Of a stretch of 64,000 nt of DNA, positions 24,181-32,924 are shown piece by piece. The notes under the pieces were generated by a model, which ran no database searches, was not told where the DNA came from, and saw nothing but the letters and a program-made list of their open reading frames with translations. Origin of the DNA: Isoetes taiwanensis (taxonomy: Eukaryota > Streptophyta > Lycopodiopsida > Isoetales > Isoetaceae); assembly GCA_021234155.1 (NCBI GenBank), contig JAJEKV010000012.1:9886448-9950447 (forward strand), given 5' to 3'. The stretch's first letter is position 1; every line of letters starts with the position of its first letter. A program made the position numbers and the translations under genes.

Positions 24181-24839
24181 ACTCGTATATGCTCCTATCG
24201 CATCGAAGTCATGCTCAGTATCATGTGTAGCGGCTCGTCGGGTCTGACCAAGAGAGCATAGCGTGCCTGAATCTGATTATATACCGGGCAGACTTAGAAA
24301 GTAAACATGTTTGTTTTATTATCACTGTTATGCAAGTGATGTCTTCTTTTATATTTGTCATGTGTATGTTATCAAGAAGATTTCAAATTTAATCCTGATG
24401 ATACAATATTTAAGGTAAAATGGTATTTTATATGAACTCCACTTTATGTAGCATGCTCAGTCAGCCTTCAATAAATATAAGATGTCTAATAGCTAGTAGA
24501 ATGTCTAAAAGCTACAAGATCATTATCTTCATAGTTGGGCCGACCTGCCGACTTAGATGGGAACATGTGAGTAAAGGTAGGATGTTTTGGCCGACCTGTT
24601 GGCAAAAATTCAAACTTGCCACTTCTTGTATATACAACCTGCAATTACTTCTACAACCAAGAAATCAAACTAGTTGAATAGTAAATGACGATAACATTAG
24701 CTTAGAAAGCTTGAAAGACTGCTAAAGCAAGATACATCCTCTATAAAAACTGAAAATACAATATGTATATTATGTTTTAGACAAATGCACATAAAACAAC
24801 AAAGTCTTAAGTAGTAAATCAAACATAAAACAATAGAAA

Positions 24840-25410
24840 TCAGCAAGTAGCATAAAACAAAATACCATAAAACAATTTTGAAAAGGGTTTATCAGGCCTA
24901 ATATCACTATTTGGTGCGCCAGTAATCCTTGTAAAGAAAAAGGATTCTTCCTCATCATCTTCCTCGTCCACTTCCACTTCCATAGTTTTCTCACACAAGG
25001 CATCTAAAGCACGTACACGATTGCGACGACGACGAGAACGTGGAAATAGCAGGATTTGTGGCAGACAAAAGGTCATTCTTTCTTGCTCAATCTGCGCCAC
25101 TTCAGCTTGCATACTTAGCAACCTTGCCTCGTCTTCGTCAAACTTAATCTTCTTTATATCATGCACTAAATAACTCCACTTTCTACCATCTACCTTCTCA
25201 AGTAGATGAAGATTGATTTTGATGGATGTAAGCTAGTTTCTCCAAGTTTGAAAAAATAAGACGGTTCCTTTCTTCGTATAAATAGAAAAAAATGAATTCC
25301 AATTACGCTTACATGGTCCGCAGTAGTACCTTGGCTTAGAACCCTTATTGCCAAGCCATTGTCCTCAAATCTGGAAATGGTATCCCATAACTCTCCCATC
25401 AAGTAACGGG
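24840..25410 (-). pseudogene. Possible two-exon fragment, acidic/basic protein
   Basis: On the minus strand, an open stretch near 25300-25410 (YLMGELWDTISRFEDNG) ends at a good donor (CAT|GTAAGC). After about 110 bases a pyrimidine-rich acceptor leads into a second open stretch, 25200 down to 24840. That stretch has an alternating charged helix (DEDEARLLSMQAEVAQIEQE), a basic run (RSRRRRNR) and an acidic run (VEVDEEDDEEE). The two exons are in the same phase. No family recognised. It could be the last part of a transposon-borne or host gene. Confidence 0.3.
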
Positions 25411-25948
25411 CTTCTCTAAGTAATCAGAAAAAGTTTGAAAGACCGATGCTTAGAAACTATCTAATGTAGAGACAGACATAAAGAGGTGTTGAAAAACAAA
25501 AAATATTAAAGGAAAAAACAGAAAATATATAGAAGGATCAACTTCTGTAGATTTTGAGGTCTTCATGCACATGAAAAGGATAAAGAGTGGACAAACGAAA
25601 TTTTGTTACAATAGCATATCACATTGTGGATTCCAATGTCCCACCTTTAATAGTGGGTCAGATTATGAACCCTCAGTTTCTGGTGCACCAGAACTCAAAT
25701 GTGGAAATAGAACACCAGCCGGCAGGTTGTACCCGCTCTATCCTGGTGGTCGGTCGGAGGTTCCTCACTGTCCCAACACTTAGCTCCTTTCCTTTTTCTA
25801 CAGTTATTGTGCATAGTCTTGGTGCCCAATAGTGGTGCCCAGCGGCAATAAAGTCGCACTGAGCTGAACTACATTAGTGACACCGATTACTATCAGGATT
25901 AAAAAATCCCGCCCCGAAGGGTTTTCGAGGAGAAGCCTTAATAGTAAT
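25410..25948. other. Intergenic up to the chromovirus
   Basis: No gene seen. The last five bases, GTAAT (25944-25948), are the left target-site duplication of the large retroelement; the matching GTAAT is at 41686-41690. Confidence 0.6.
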
Positions 25949-27405
25949 TGTGACGTTCCAGTACGATATACGGTCTCAAGACGTATACCGTACTGCACCG
26001 TCACGCGTACACGCCATTCCAATCGACGTGTAGCCAAGCAAGTGGCGCCCTAGGGGGCAACTTGCAAGGGTGCGCACACTTATTAATGTGCGCACTTTAG
26101 ACCATTAACCCTTAAAGAGGCATACCAAGGGTCATGGAAACCCTAAACCTAACTGATAGCCTATGTAAGGCAACTAAATCCTAATTCTTCCGAGCTCCAG
26201 TTCGCGCGCCTCAAGAGTCCATTCCGACTCCCAAGAACTGCCCATGCGCCCTAGCTCGTCAGATTCCCTTTTCGACCGCATCCCCAGCATTCGGATCAAG
26301 AGGAGTGAACCAAGGATCAGTATTTAGTCAATCTAATAGCCTAAACCGTATTCCAGTCATCAAACCAATAGGTTTAGCCTATTAAATTGCCCATAGTAGC
26401 CAAGTAGATCCCCAGACACCAGCCCTAACTAAAGAACCTAACTCTATGATATAGATTAGATCTAATTCTTTAGTTCTGCTGTGATGTAGATGGATGATGT
26501 TACTCTGTGGACTCATTGTATTGGGAAGGGGGGTAGAGCCCTAAAGCCTAGTAGTAGATGCTCCTAGCTAGCCTCCTTAGCACTGCTTTGTAGATTCGGA
26601 CTGTGTACAAGAACCACACAGTTTGTGGGTGGAGGGGCAGGGCGGCTCGGAAGGAGGTTAGGTGTTCGACTCTTGACCAATCCCTCGGTGTGTAAAAGTC
26701 TACGAGGGGATCATAGTGGACTAGGTCTAATGGCTTGCCCGAGTGTGGGCAAGGCATGGGCTCGACACCGTGGGGTGATCGTCACTCTCCGGTGGGTTCA
26801 AGTCGAATAAAGGCGGTGGCCCTCTAGTCACCTTGAGTCGGCATGGAGATCTCTGGAGAGGTGATCCCTACACGCCCCATCGGGGCTGGGGGAGATGCAA
26901 CCCAGGGAATAGCCCCTTTGGCTATGCATCAGGGGGGGTTCTGATCGAGTCCCAACACTCTTCAACCTACTCTGAGGAGTGTGCCGCGGGGAGGGCGGAT
27001 GGAGTGGACAACCCTATGCCATGTTCTTATGCCAGCCAAATCCATTGTCATGAATTAACATGCGCAATGAACTCGGAGACCCAAACCGTCGGTCATCCCA
27101 CAGAGTTGAGAGCCTTGGGTAGGAACCCATATGTATTGTCTTTGATCTTTGTCTATGCAGATGTTGATGTACCACCCTTCGAGGTGGATATGTGATGATG
27201 TTGTATATTGACATGTATGTTTACGCTTCCGCAGCTAGGTAGGCCCTGAGGGAGACGGGGTAAAATGACCCCTTCATTCTTCCCACTGGAACTCATTACG
27301 GTTTGCGATGATATGTGGAGGCCACATGTCGGCATGGGGCTGGTATGGGGGATGAACTCTGTTTGTATCTGAGTGAGTGCACAGTATCACAGTAGGGGGC
27401 GTCCA
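25949..27405 (+). repeat. 5' LTR of chromovirus
   Basis: Pairs with 40175-41685. Starts TGTGACGTTCCAG; its 3' edge is damaged (GCGTCCA where the other LTR has CCGTCACA). Near the start, CAGTACGATATACGG and ACGTATACCGTACTG form a 15-bp arm hairpin with a 7-base loop, present in both LTRs. Many single-base indels distinguish the two LTRs between about 26600 and 27150, which means age or assembly error. Confidence 0.92.
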
Positions 27406-27408
27406 CGG

Positions 27409-27420
27409 TGGTATCAGAGC
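27409..27420 (+). other. Primer-binding site, initiator tRNA-Met
   Basis: TGGTATCAGAGC lies three bases after the 5' LTR. It is complementary to the 3' end of plant initiator tRNA-Met and is the standard primer site of most plant Ty3/Gypsy and Copia elements. Confidence 0.93.
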
Positions 27421-27612
27421 AATGTTCTTGGAGACCAAGAGAAAAGCACTGACCATGCTCCCAGTAGTACTAACTTGATAGGATCCTCAAACCTCGAAAA
27501 ATGGGAAAATTTTTTCTCATTTTTTATAGTTTTATGCTAAGCTAGTAACAGTAAGTGAACTAAAACATAAAAAGATTAAAATTAGTGAACCAAACCCTTC
27601 TAAAGCAAGAAG

Positions 27613-27679
27613 GTCTCACACGTCGCGCCAGGAGCAAAAATGAAACTCCCATTTTCGAGCTGGGCGCAACGTGTGAGAC
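27613..27679. promoter_or_regulatory. 67-bp palindrome, copy 1 (upstream of H3-like gene)
   Basis: Outer arms GTCTCACACGTCGCGCC and GGCGCAACGTGTGAGAC pair with one mismatch. A nested inner arm pair (AAAATG/CATTTT) sits around AACTCC. One of four copies of exactly 67 bp, found only upstream of the two accessory ORFs. Could be a protein-binding site, an RNA hairpin or both. Confidence 0.75.
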
Positions 27680-27826
27680 ATTGGGCCAAAAACACCTTAA
27701 AAAGTGATGAATTTCGGAAAAGTAACATGGTAATTCGAATTCCAAGCTAAGAACTAGCCAGATTAATATATTACATTCCTAGAAACATGCTTAGAAAGCA
27801 TAAAATTTAGCATCAAAATCCATCAT

Positions 27827-27893
27827 GTCTCACATGTCGCGCCAGGAGCAAAACTGGAACTCCAGATATTGATCTGGGCGCAACATGTGAGAC
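27827..27893. promoter_or_regulatory. 67-bp palindrome, copy 2 (upstream of H3-like gene)
   Basis: Same layout as copy 1, but the outer arms read CACATGT/ACATGTG instead of CACACGT/ACGTGTG. Both partners of one pair changed together. The inner arm also changed with its partner (CTGG/CCAG). Covariation argues that the folded or dyad form matters. Confidence 0.75.
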
Positions 27894-27993
27894 CAATAGT
27901 TAGAAAAGTCTAAATTACGCCCATGTAACAGGTTAATAAGTGTCTTGGCTCACCCAAAAGAGTAGTTTAAAATTTGACCTAAAATTGGCCATC

Positions 27994-28000
27994 TATAAAT
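27994..28000 (+). promoter_or_regulatory. TATA box of the H3-like gene
   Basis: TATAAAT in the context CTATAAATAGACC, identical to the box before the second accessory ORF (32804). It lies 100 bp downstream of palindrome copy 2 and 113 bp before the ATG, which is the first ATG after it. An internal pol II promoter inside a retroelement leader is unusual. Confidence 0.6.
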
Positions 28001-29134
28001 AGACCTAGACCCCCCCCCCTCCTCCCATTTCTACGTTCCTCTTTGGAAAAATCGCTCCCCCTTGCTAAGGCGATTTTTGGGCGCCCGACATCGAATTGAC
28101 GAGCCGTCAAACATGGCCAGGACGAAACAAACTGCTAGAGTTCCTCCAGGTGACACAACTCCCAGCGCCCTACTCCAAGAAATGCTTCGAGAGCGCCTTT
28201 TTCACAAAGGAGGCCATCCTTCATCTAGTGAAGGGACAGAGTCCGAAGAGCACCCCGACAACCCCACCAACCAAGGAGGGGATGAGACGGAGGTCGAGGA
28301 GGACGCACACTCCGATGCGGGAACAGAAGTCCTCGACAACGAGGAAGGAGACGTAATGCAGAAGGTCTTCGAAGAGATGGAGGAGGAAAGGAGACAGAAG
28401 GAGGAGGAAGATCGGGTGGTCGAGCAAAATGAAGAACAGAGGGAGCCGACGCTCGAGCCAGCCGAGGAAGAAGAACTAGCGGCGTGGATCAAGAGACATG
28501 AAGCCAAAGAACGCCGTCGAGGGAAGAAGAGAGCAGAAAAGAAGAGGAGAAGAGACGAGGAGGAGGCGAAGGCAGCCGAAGAGCTGAAAAAGAAGAAGGG
28601 GAAGTTCGTGGAGGTAGGCAAGAGGAAACTCAAGAAAGCCCCACGAACCAAGGTAGTTATCCAAGAACGGCCAGCAGACAAGCCCCCATCCTCCTCGGAT
28701 GACTCGGAGGACGAGGATTTTAACCCCCATGATAAAGAGGCAGGTCCTTCGAAGGATCCCGTCAATGAGCAGGCAGTACCCGACCCGGAGCAGCCCGAGC
28801 AGGCGCAGAAGCCCCCACCATACCCGACATGGGATAGAAACAAAGCGCCGCGGCCAGCCCAAGAGGCGTATATGATCGACCCCATCAAAGTTTACGAGAG
28901 GAAGATGAGGGAGCACAGTGCATACATGAAGAAGTGGGAGGATTACAACTCCTATTACCAGCAAAACAGAGTAAGAACTATCGAAGGTGGACATCAGACG
29001 AAGAATCAGACTCTAAGGCCGCCGCCATTGAAGCCCAAGCCTCCTAGACCATCAGCCAAAAAGAGAGCCGGCAGAAAGGAGAGCGAGAGGAAAGCACTGC
29101 GGGAAATTAGGCATTTTCAACGCAGCTTCGGGTT

Positions 29135-29460
29135 TGTTAACCACCTAGTGGTTAACATTGTGCATGCACATGTTAGGTGTCAGTGGTGGCAGACTGACAC
29201 TTGGCATGCTTAGGTTAACTTAAGTGTATGGCTTAGATTAGTTAGATGTACGGCTCAGATTTGCGGTCTACACTATATTAGACCGGAGCCTCTTCATTTG
29301 TACTCAGGTTTATCTCAAATTTGGAGAGCCTCACTTGGCCACGTTTCCCTCATTTTTTGTGCATATCTTCTTGTTTTGTGATCATGAGCATGGCAGCCTT
29401 GTAGCATCCGGTAGTCATAGACTGCTGCTGCAGGGTGCATGCCAAGAACTCAAACTAACA
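29135..29460 (+). repeat. 5' LTR of nested element
   Basis: 326 bp. It opens with a near-terminal palindrome (GTTAACCAC, CTA, GTGGTTAAC). Compared with the 3' LTR I see one 11-bp indel and no clear substitution, implying very recent insertion. Confidence 0.92.
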
Positions 29461-29462
29461 CT

Positions 29463-29480
29463 TGGCGGCCGTTATGCGGG
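29463..29480 (+). other. Putative primer-binding site of nested element
   Basis: TGGCGGCCGTTATGCGGG starts two bases after the LTR and begins with the TGG expected opposite a tRNA CCA end. I did not assign the tRNA. Confidence 0.4.
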
Positions 29481-31719
29481 TTATTTTCGTGATCACTTTT
29501 CGTCTCTCTTCGTTCATTTGTTGTCTTCTTTGCTCCAATTCTTCCCCGTTTTGAAGACCTCTTGTATACTATTCTTCCCTGTTAGGTTTCCTTAGTTTGC
29601 CCAACCAAGTCGATTTGTGTATCCGGCTTGGGCGTTTGTTTTCCACCACGGTGATGATTACGCCCGGTGATCAAATTTAATTTCGTAAATCTGTTCTCAA
29701 GACTCTTTTTTCAAGTCGGCAAAGCACGGTTTTGCGATTTCGGGATTTACGGGTGGTGGCGGCCTCCTCTGCGCAAGATCTTGGAAAAATCACCAGTTTG
29801 ATCCTCTTTTCTCTTCTATTTGCTGAAAAATTGTCAAAATATCATGATTTTTTCATTATCCTCTGTTTTTCTCTCAGTTTTATCAGAAATCGTGTTCTGG
29901 CACACCAAAAATATTCTCTTTCAGTTTATCTTTCGAGGGGCCAGCACTGGGCTAGCCCCCTTTGAGCCTATATCTTGAAGTTTCTGACTGTTTATTTTGA
30001 AGATAACAAGCTGTTACTTCGTTTTTACCTGCACAGAGCCCACTGAATCATACAAATATTCTCTGTTGCTGAAACTCTGTCACGTTCAACAGCCCAGTTA
30101 AGGTGGATTCCAGCATAACTATCCTTTTGTACTCTGTTCTTTGGCAAAACATGTGAAGAGAAGGATTTCGGTCTAACATTCATCTTGAATTTTTACGAGG
30201 GCCAGCATTTCTGCTAGCCCCCATCCATCTGTTCAAGCTCAGAAGGCTGCAACAAAGTCTTCCAGCAAGCATCAGGTCGGTTTTCTGGTTCGTCTGCAAA
30301 ACAAGCAAGTATTTTCATTAGTCTAGAAGCACAAACTCGGCTGCCGTAAAACTCTGTTTTCCAACCCAGCACGCCTTCGGTCGAATTTCTTCAGGCTTTC
30401 TAGTCCGCCGTATCTGCAAAACCAGAAAATATTTTTATCAGCTCCGAAGCTTTAACTCGAAAATCCTTCTGTGGCACAGACTGGACATCATCAATATTTC
30501 GGCAGCTCCATCGATACCATGCTCCCGCCTCTGCATCTATCCTTTTTTCAGCTCATGGTACTGCAGTTCATATCCTTGCTTCTTGAAGCATATTTGAAAT
30601 GCTCTCAGATTCAGCAGCGAAAATCAGGCCGCCTTCCTTGGCATCACTTATTCTGGGATCAACTTTTTATTTCCAGCCCACCGACTCTTCCACCGCTCCA
30701 GTAAGAGCCCTGTTTCTTGCAGCATCCATTGAATGCCCCCAATCTTTAGCTATCTGCTGTCTGGAAGCATCTGCAATTCCATGGAAGCTTGAACCTCTTT
30801 TTACAGAGTGCAACACCATTTTGAAGCAGTCGCAGCCGATTCATGCACATACCTCTCTATTTCGTCCTCCAAAGAACCTCGAAAGATTATCGCAGCCCGA
30901 CCTTCCACCCGGCTCTTCCAAAGAGAAATAAGGATATCGACGATCAATCAAAAATTTGCCCTGTTATTGCACCGGTCGGCGGGGGCGGCTTTTAGGGTAA
31001 ATTGCCTTTAATGGCTCAGATGTTTGCAGCTCCAACCAAGCGTTCAGATCGACTTTGATATTTTTCCACGCTCACGGCCCACGCCATAGAGGTGGTTGAT
31101 CACGGGTCACGCTGCCATGGCCAGAGTTGGTTGATAACGGGTCACGCTGCCATGGCCCACGCTAACTGTCTTGACATCAGTATTTTTCCACGCCAGTGGT
31201 GGGTCACGCTATCTCACGCTGTTCACGCCGTGGGTTTTGCCACGCTCTTCATGACTTTTTCCTTATGGTCCACGGGCCCGCCTTTCTTGTTGTGGCAGAC
31301 CCGCCAGGCCCCGGCGCGCCTACCACGCTCTGTTCTCATGACCCATGCTACGGTCACGTTCTTCCAGATTTTGTGCAAGTTTTCAATGGCTGATCACGGG
31401 GTCTGCATTCTAATGTTTATATTTTAAGGCCCCCATTCCTCTTACAGTGGGATTTTTGTTATTGTTTGACTTATCCATGATATGAGGGTAAGTTATTATA
31501 TCTTTTTAGCCCACTTACTTATGGCCCATCAACATCGACATTATTTGGGCCCTCAATTTCGATATCACGCGCTCACGCTCATCTTTCGGCGACACAACAC
31601 ACCATTCCAGGACCATCCTTTCTGCCCCTAAAATTTTTGGCACCATGTTGTAATTGTCAGACTTGTCTTATAAAAGTCTGTACATGTTTTTGTGCTTAAA
31701 AACTTTTAGGGGGAGGCAG

Positions 31720-32056
31720 TGTTAACCACCTAGTGGTTAACATTGTGCATGCACATGTTAGGTGTCAGTGGTGGCAGACTGACACTTGGCATGCTTAGGT
31801 TAACTTAAGTGTATGGCTTAGATTAGTTAGATGTACGGCTCAGATTTGCGGTCTACACTATATTAGACCGGAGCCTCTTCATTTGTACTCAGGTTTATCT
31901 CAAATTTGGAGAGCCTCACTTGGCCACGTTTCCCTCATTTTTTGTGCATATTTCTTTGTCTTCTTCTTGTTTTGTGATCATGAGCATGGCAGCCTTGTAG
32001 CATCCGGTAGTCATAGACTGCTGCTGCAGGGTGCATGCCAAGAACTCAAACTAACA
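31720..32056 (+). repeat. 3' LTR of nested element
   Basis: 337 bp, same as the 5' LTR except for an extra TTCTTTGTCTT near 31950. Preceded by a polypurine tract at 31708-31719. Confidence 0.92.
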
Positions 32057-32290
32057 GGGTTCCTAATCCCCCGTGCACCGTTCGCCCGATTAGTTCGGGA
32101 AGTGATGCAGGACTTTAACACTGGGATGAGAGTAACCGACGAGATGTTGCTGGCGTTACAGGAAGCGGCCGAGCAAAAGATAGTGCAGCACTTCGAAGAT
32201 TCTACAGCCTGCACAGTACATGCTAAGCGAGTCACGCTAATGAAGCAAGACATGCATCTCGCCAGTTATATTAAGGGAGAACGCCCGTAA

Positions 32291-32432
32291 AATTTTGTAC
32301 ATGATGAAATTTTTTGTTAATATAAAGAGTTTGGACTAAATAACATGTGTAATCTTGCTTAATTAAGTTGAGTTAGTAAGTTCCAGCTTTTGTTTTAGTC
32401 AAAACAGACATCTTAGACCAATTTGAGAGGAT
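32291..32432 (+). other. 3' region of the H3-like gene
   Basis: AT-rich DNA directly after the stop codon with TTAATATAAAG and TGTAATCTTGC words, compatible with a plant polyadenylation region. It ends where the next palindrome pair begins, which supports separate transcription of the two accessory genes. Confidence 0.35.
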
Positions 32433-32499
32433 ATCTCACACGTCGCGCCAGGAGCAAAAATGAAACTCTCATTTTTTATCTGGGCGCAACGTGTGAGAC
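32433..32499. promoter_or_regulatory. 67-bp palindrome, copy 3 (upstream of ORF2)
   Basis: Same arms as copy 1 (CTCACACGTCGCGCC/GGGCGCAACGTGTGAG), first base A instead of G. The loop differs slightly from copy 1. First of the pair before the second accessory ORF. Confidence 0.75.
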
Positions 32500-32544
32500 C
32501 TCATATCACCCAAATTGGACAAGTTTAACCCACCTAGAGTCGAT

Positions 32545-32611
32545 GTCTCACACGTCACGCCAGGAGCAAAAATGAAACTCCCATTTTTGATCTGGGCGCA
32601 ACGTGTGAGAC
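32545..32611. promoter_or_regulatory. 67-bp palindrome, copy 4 (upstream of ORF2)
   Basis: Outer arm GTCTCACACGTCACGCC; the inner arm CAAAAATG...CATTTTTG is perfect in this copy. The spacing to copy 3 is 45 bp, whereas copies 1 and 2 are 147 bp apart. Confidence 0.75.
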
Positions 32612-32803
32612 CTCTTAGCATTTTCTCCACCATGCCATATCCAAATGACCTCCAGTTTGTTGCAATAGGTTCATTAGCTAATCTTAACATGCTCAAACCC
32701 CAAAAGTAGCCTTCAAATCCTCATTTGGACCTCCTAATAGGTCAGAATTGCCCAACCCCCATAAATTTCTAAGTCACCTAAAAATTAGGGTTTTTCACTT
32801 GTC

Positions 32804-32810
32804 TATAAAT
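32804..32810 (+). promoter_or_regulatory. TATA box of the second accessory gene
   Basis: TATAAAT in CTATAAATAGACC, the same 13 bases as at 27993-28005. The ATG at 32925 is the first after it, 121 bp downstream. The two leaders also share AGGCGATTT, suggesting the promoters are duplicates. Confidence 0.6.
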
Positions 32811-32924
32811 AGACCCCCATTTCCCACTTGGCACCCTACAAGTCTGCTCTCGACCCTCTAGGCGATTTCCCAGCTCCCATAGGCGCTCCTGCATCTGTTT
32901 GTTATTCACATCTTCCCCAAAGCA

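Larger units (their letters stand above)
29135..32056 (+). mobile_element. Nested non-autonomous LTR retrotransposon (LARD/TRIM-like)
   Basis: Direct terminal repeats at 29135-29460 and 31720-32056, both TG...CA, flanked by a perfect 5-bp duplication GGGTT (29130-29134 and 32057-32061). A purine-rich tract AGGGGGAGGCAG precedes the 3' LTR and a TGG-initial primer-site-like stretch follows the 5' LTR. The 2.26-kb interior has no gag or pol, only local repeats (GGGCCAGCA...GCTAGCCCCC at 29938 and 30200; CACGGGTCACGCTGCCATGG near 31103, with a variant near 31137). It must move using another element's proteins. Confidence 0.92.
28113..32290 (+). pseudogene. Histone H3/CenH3-like protein gene, split by LTR insertion
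   Basis: An intronless ORF that is a single 416-residue frame apart from one insertion: coding parts 28113-29134 and 32062-32290. Residues 1-9, MARTKQTAR, equal the canonical H3 tail including Lys4. Residues 10-327 are a low-complexity charged region with long Glu/Asp and Lys/Arg runs and a Ser-Asp-Glu acidic patch. Residues 328-416 are a complete H3-type fold: ALREIRHFQ (alphaN), then after the insertion LIPRAPFARLVRE (alpha1), ALQEAAE (alpha2), HAKRVTLM (L2/alpha3) and KGERP at the end. EIRHFQ, LIPxAPF and RVTLM are CenH3-like in plants. The loop-1 length, QDFNTG and GERP are H3-like. The H3 K9, K27 and K79 contexts are absent. The start is the first ATG after the TATA box, with A at -3 and G at +4. 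The nested element breaks codon 341; this copy is therefore disrupted, but no other lesion is visible. Function is inferred only. Confidence 0.9.

Noticed and set aside
28062-28112. Upstream extension of the histone ORF from a TTG codon
   Set aside because: The first ATG after the TATA box (28113) has a good context and begins exactly at the conserved H3 tail; a non-ATG extension would bury that tail.
28202-28994. Long minus-strand open frames of 228 and 172 codons opposite the histone ORF
   Set aside because: They mirror the Glu/Lys-rich codons of the plus strand as Ser/Leu/Phe-rich junk and show no domain.
32062-32290. Calling the 3' piece a separate canonical histone H3 gene starting inside the nested LTR
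   Set aside because: The flanking GGGTT duplication and matching frames show it is the continuation of the ORF at 28113.
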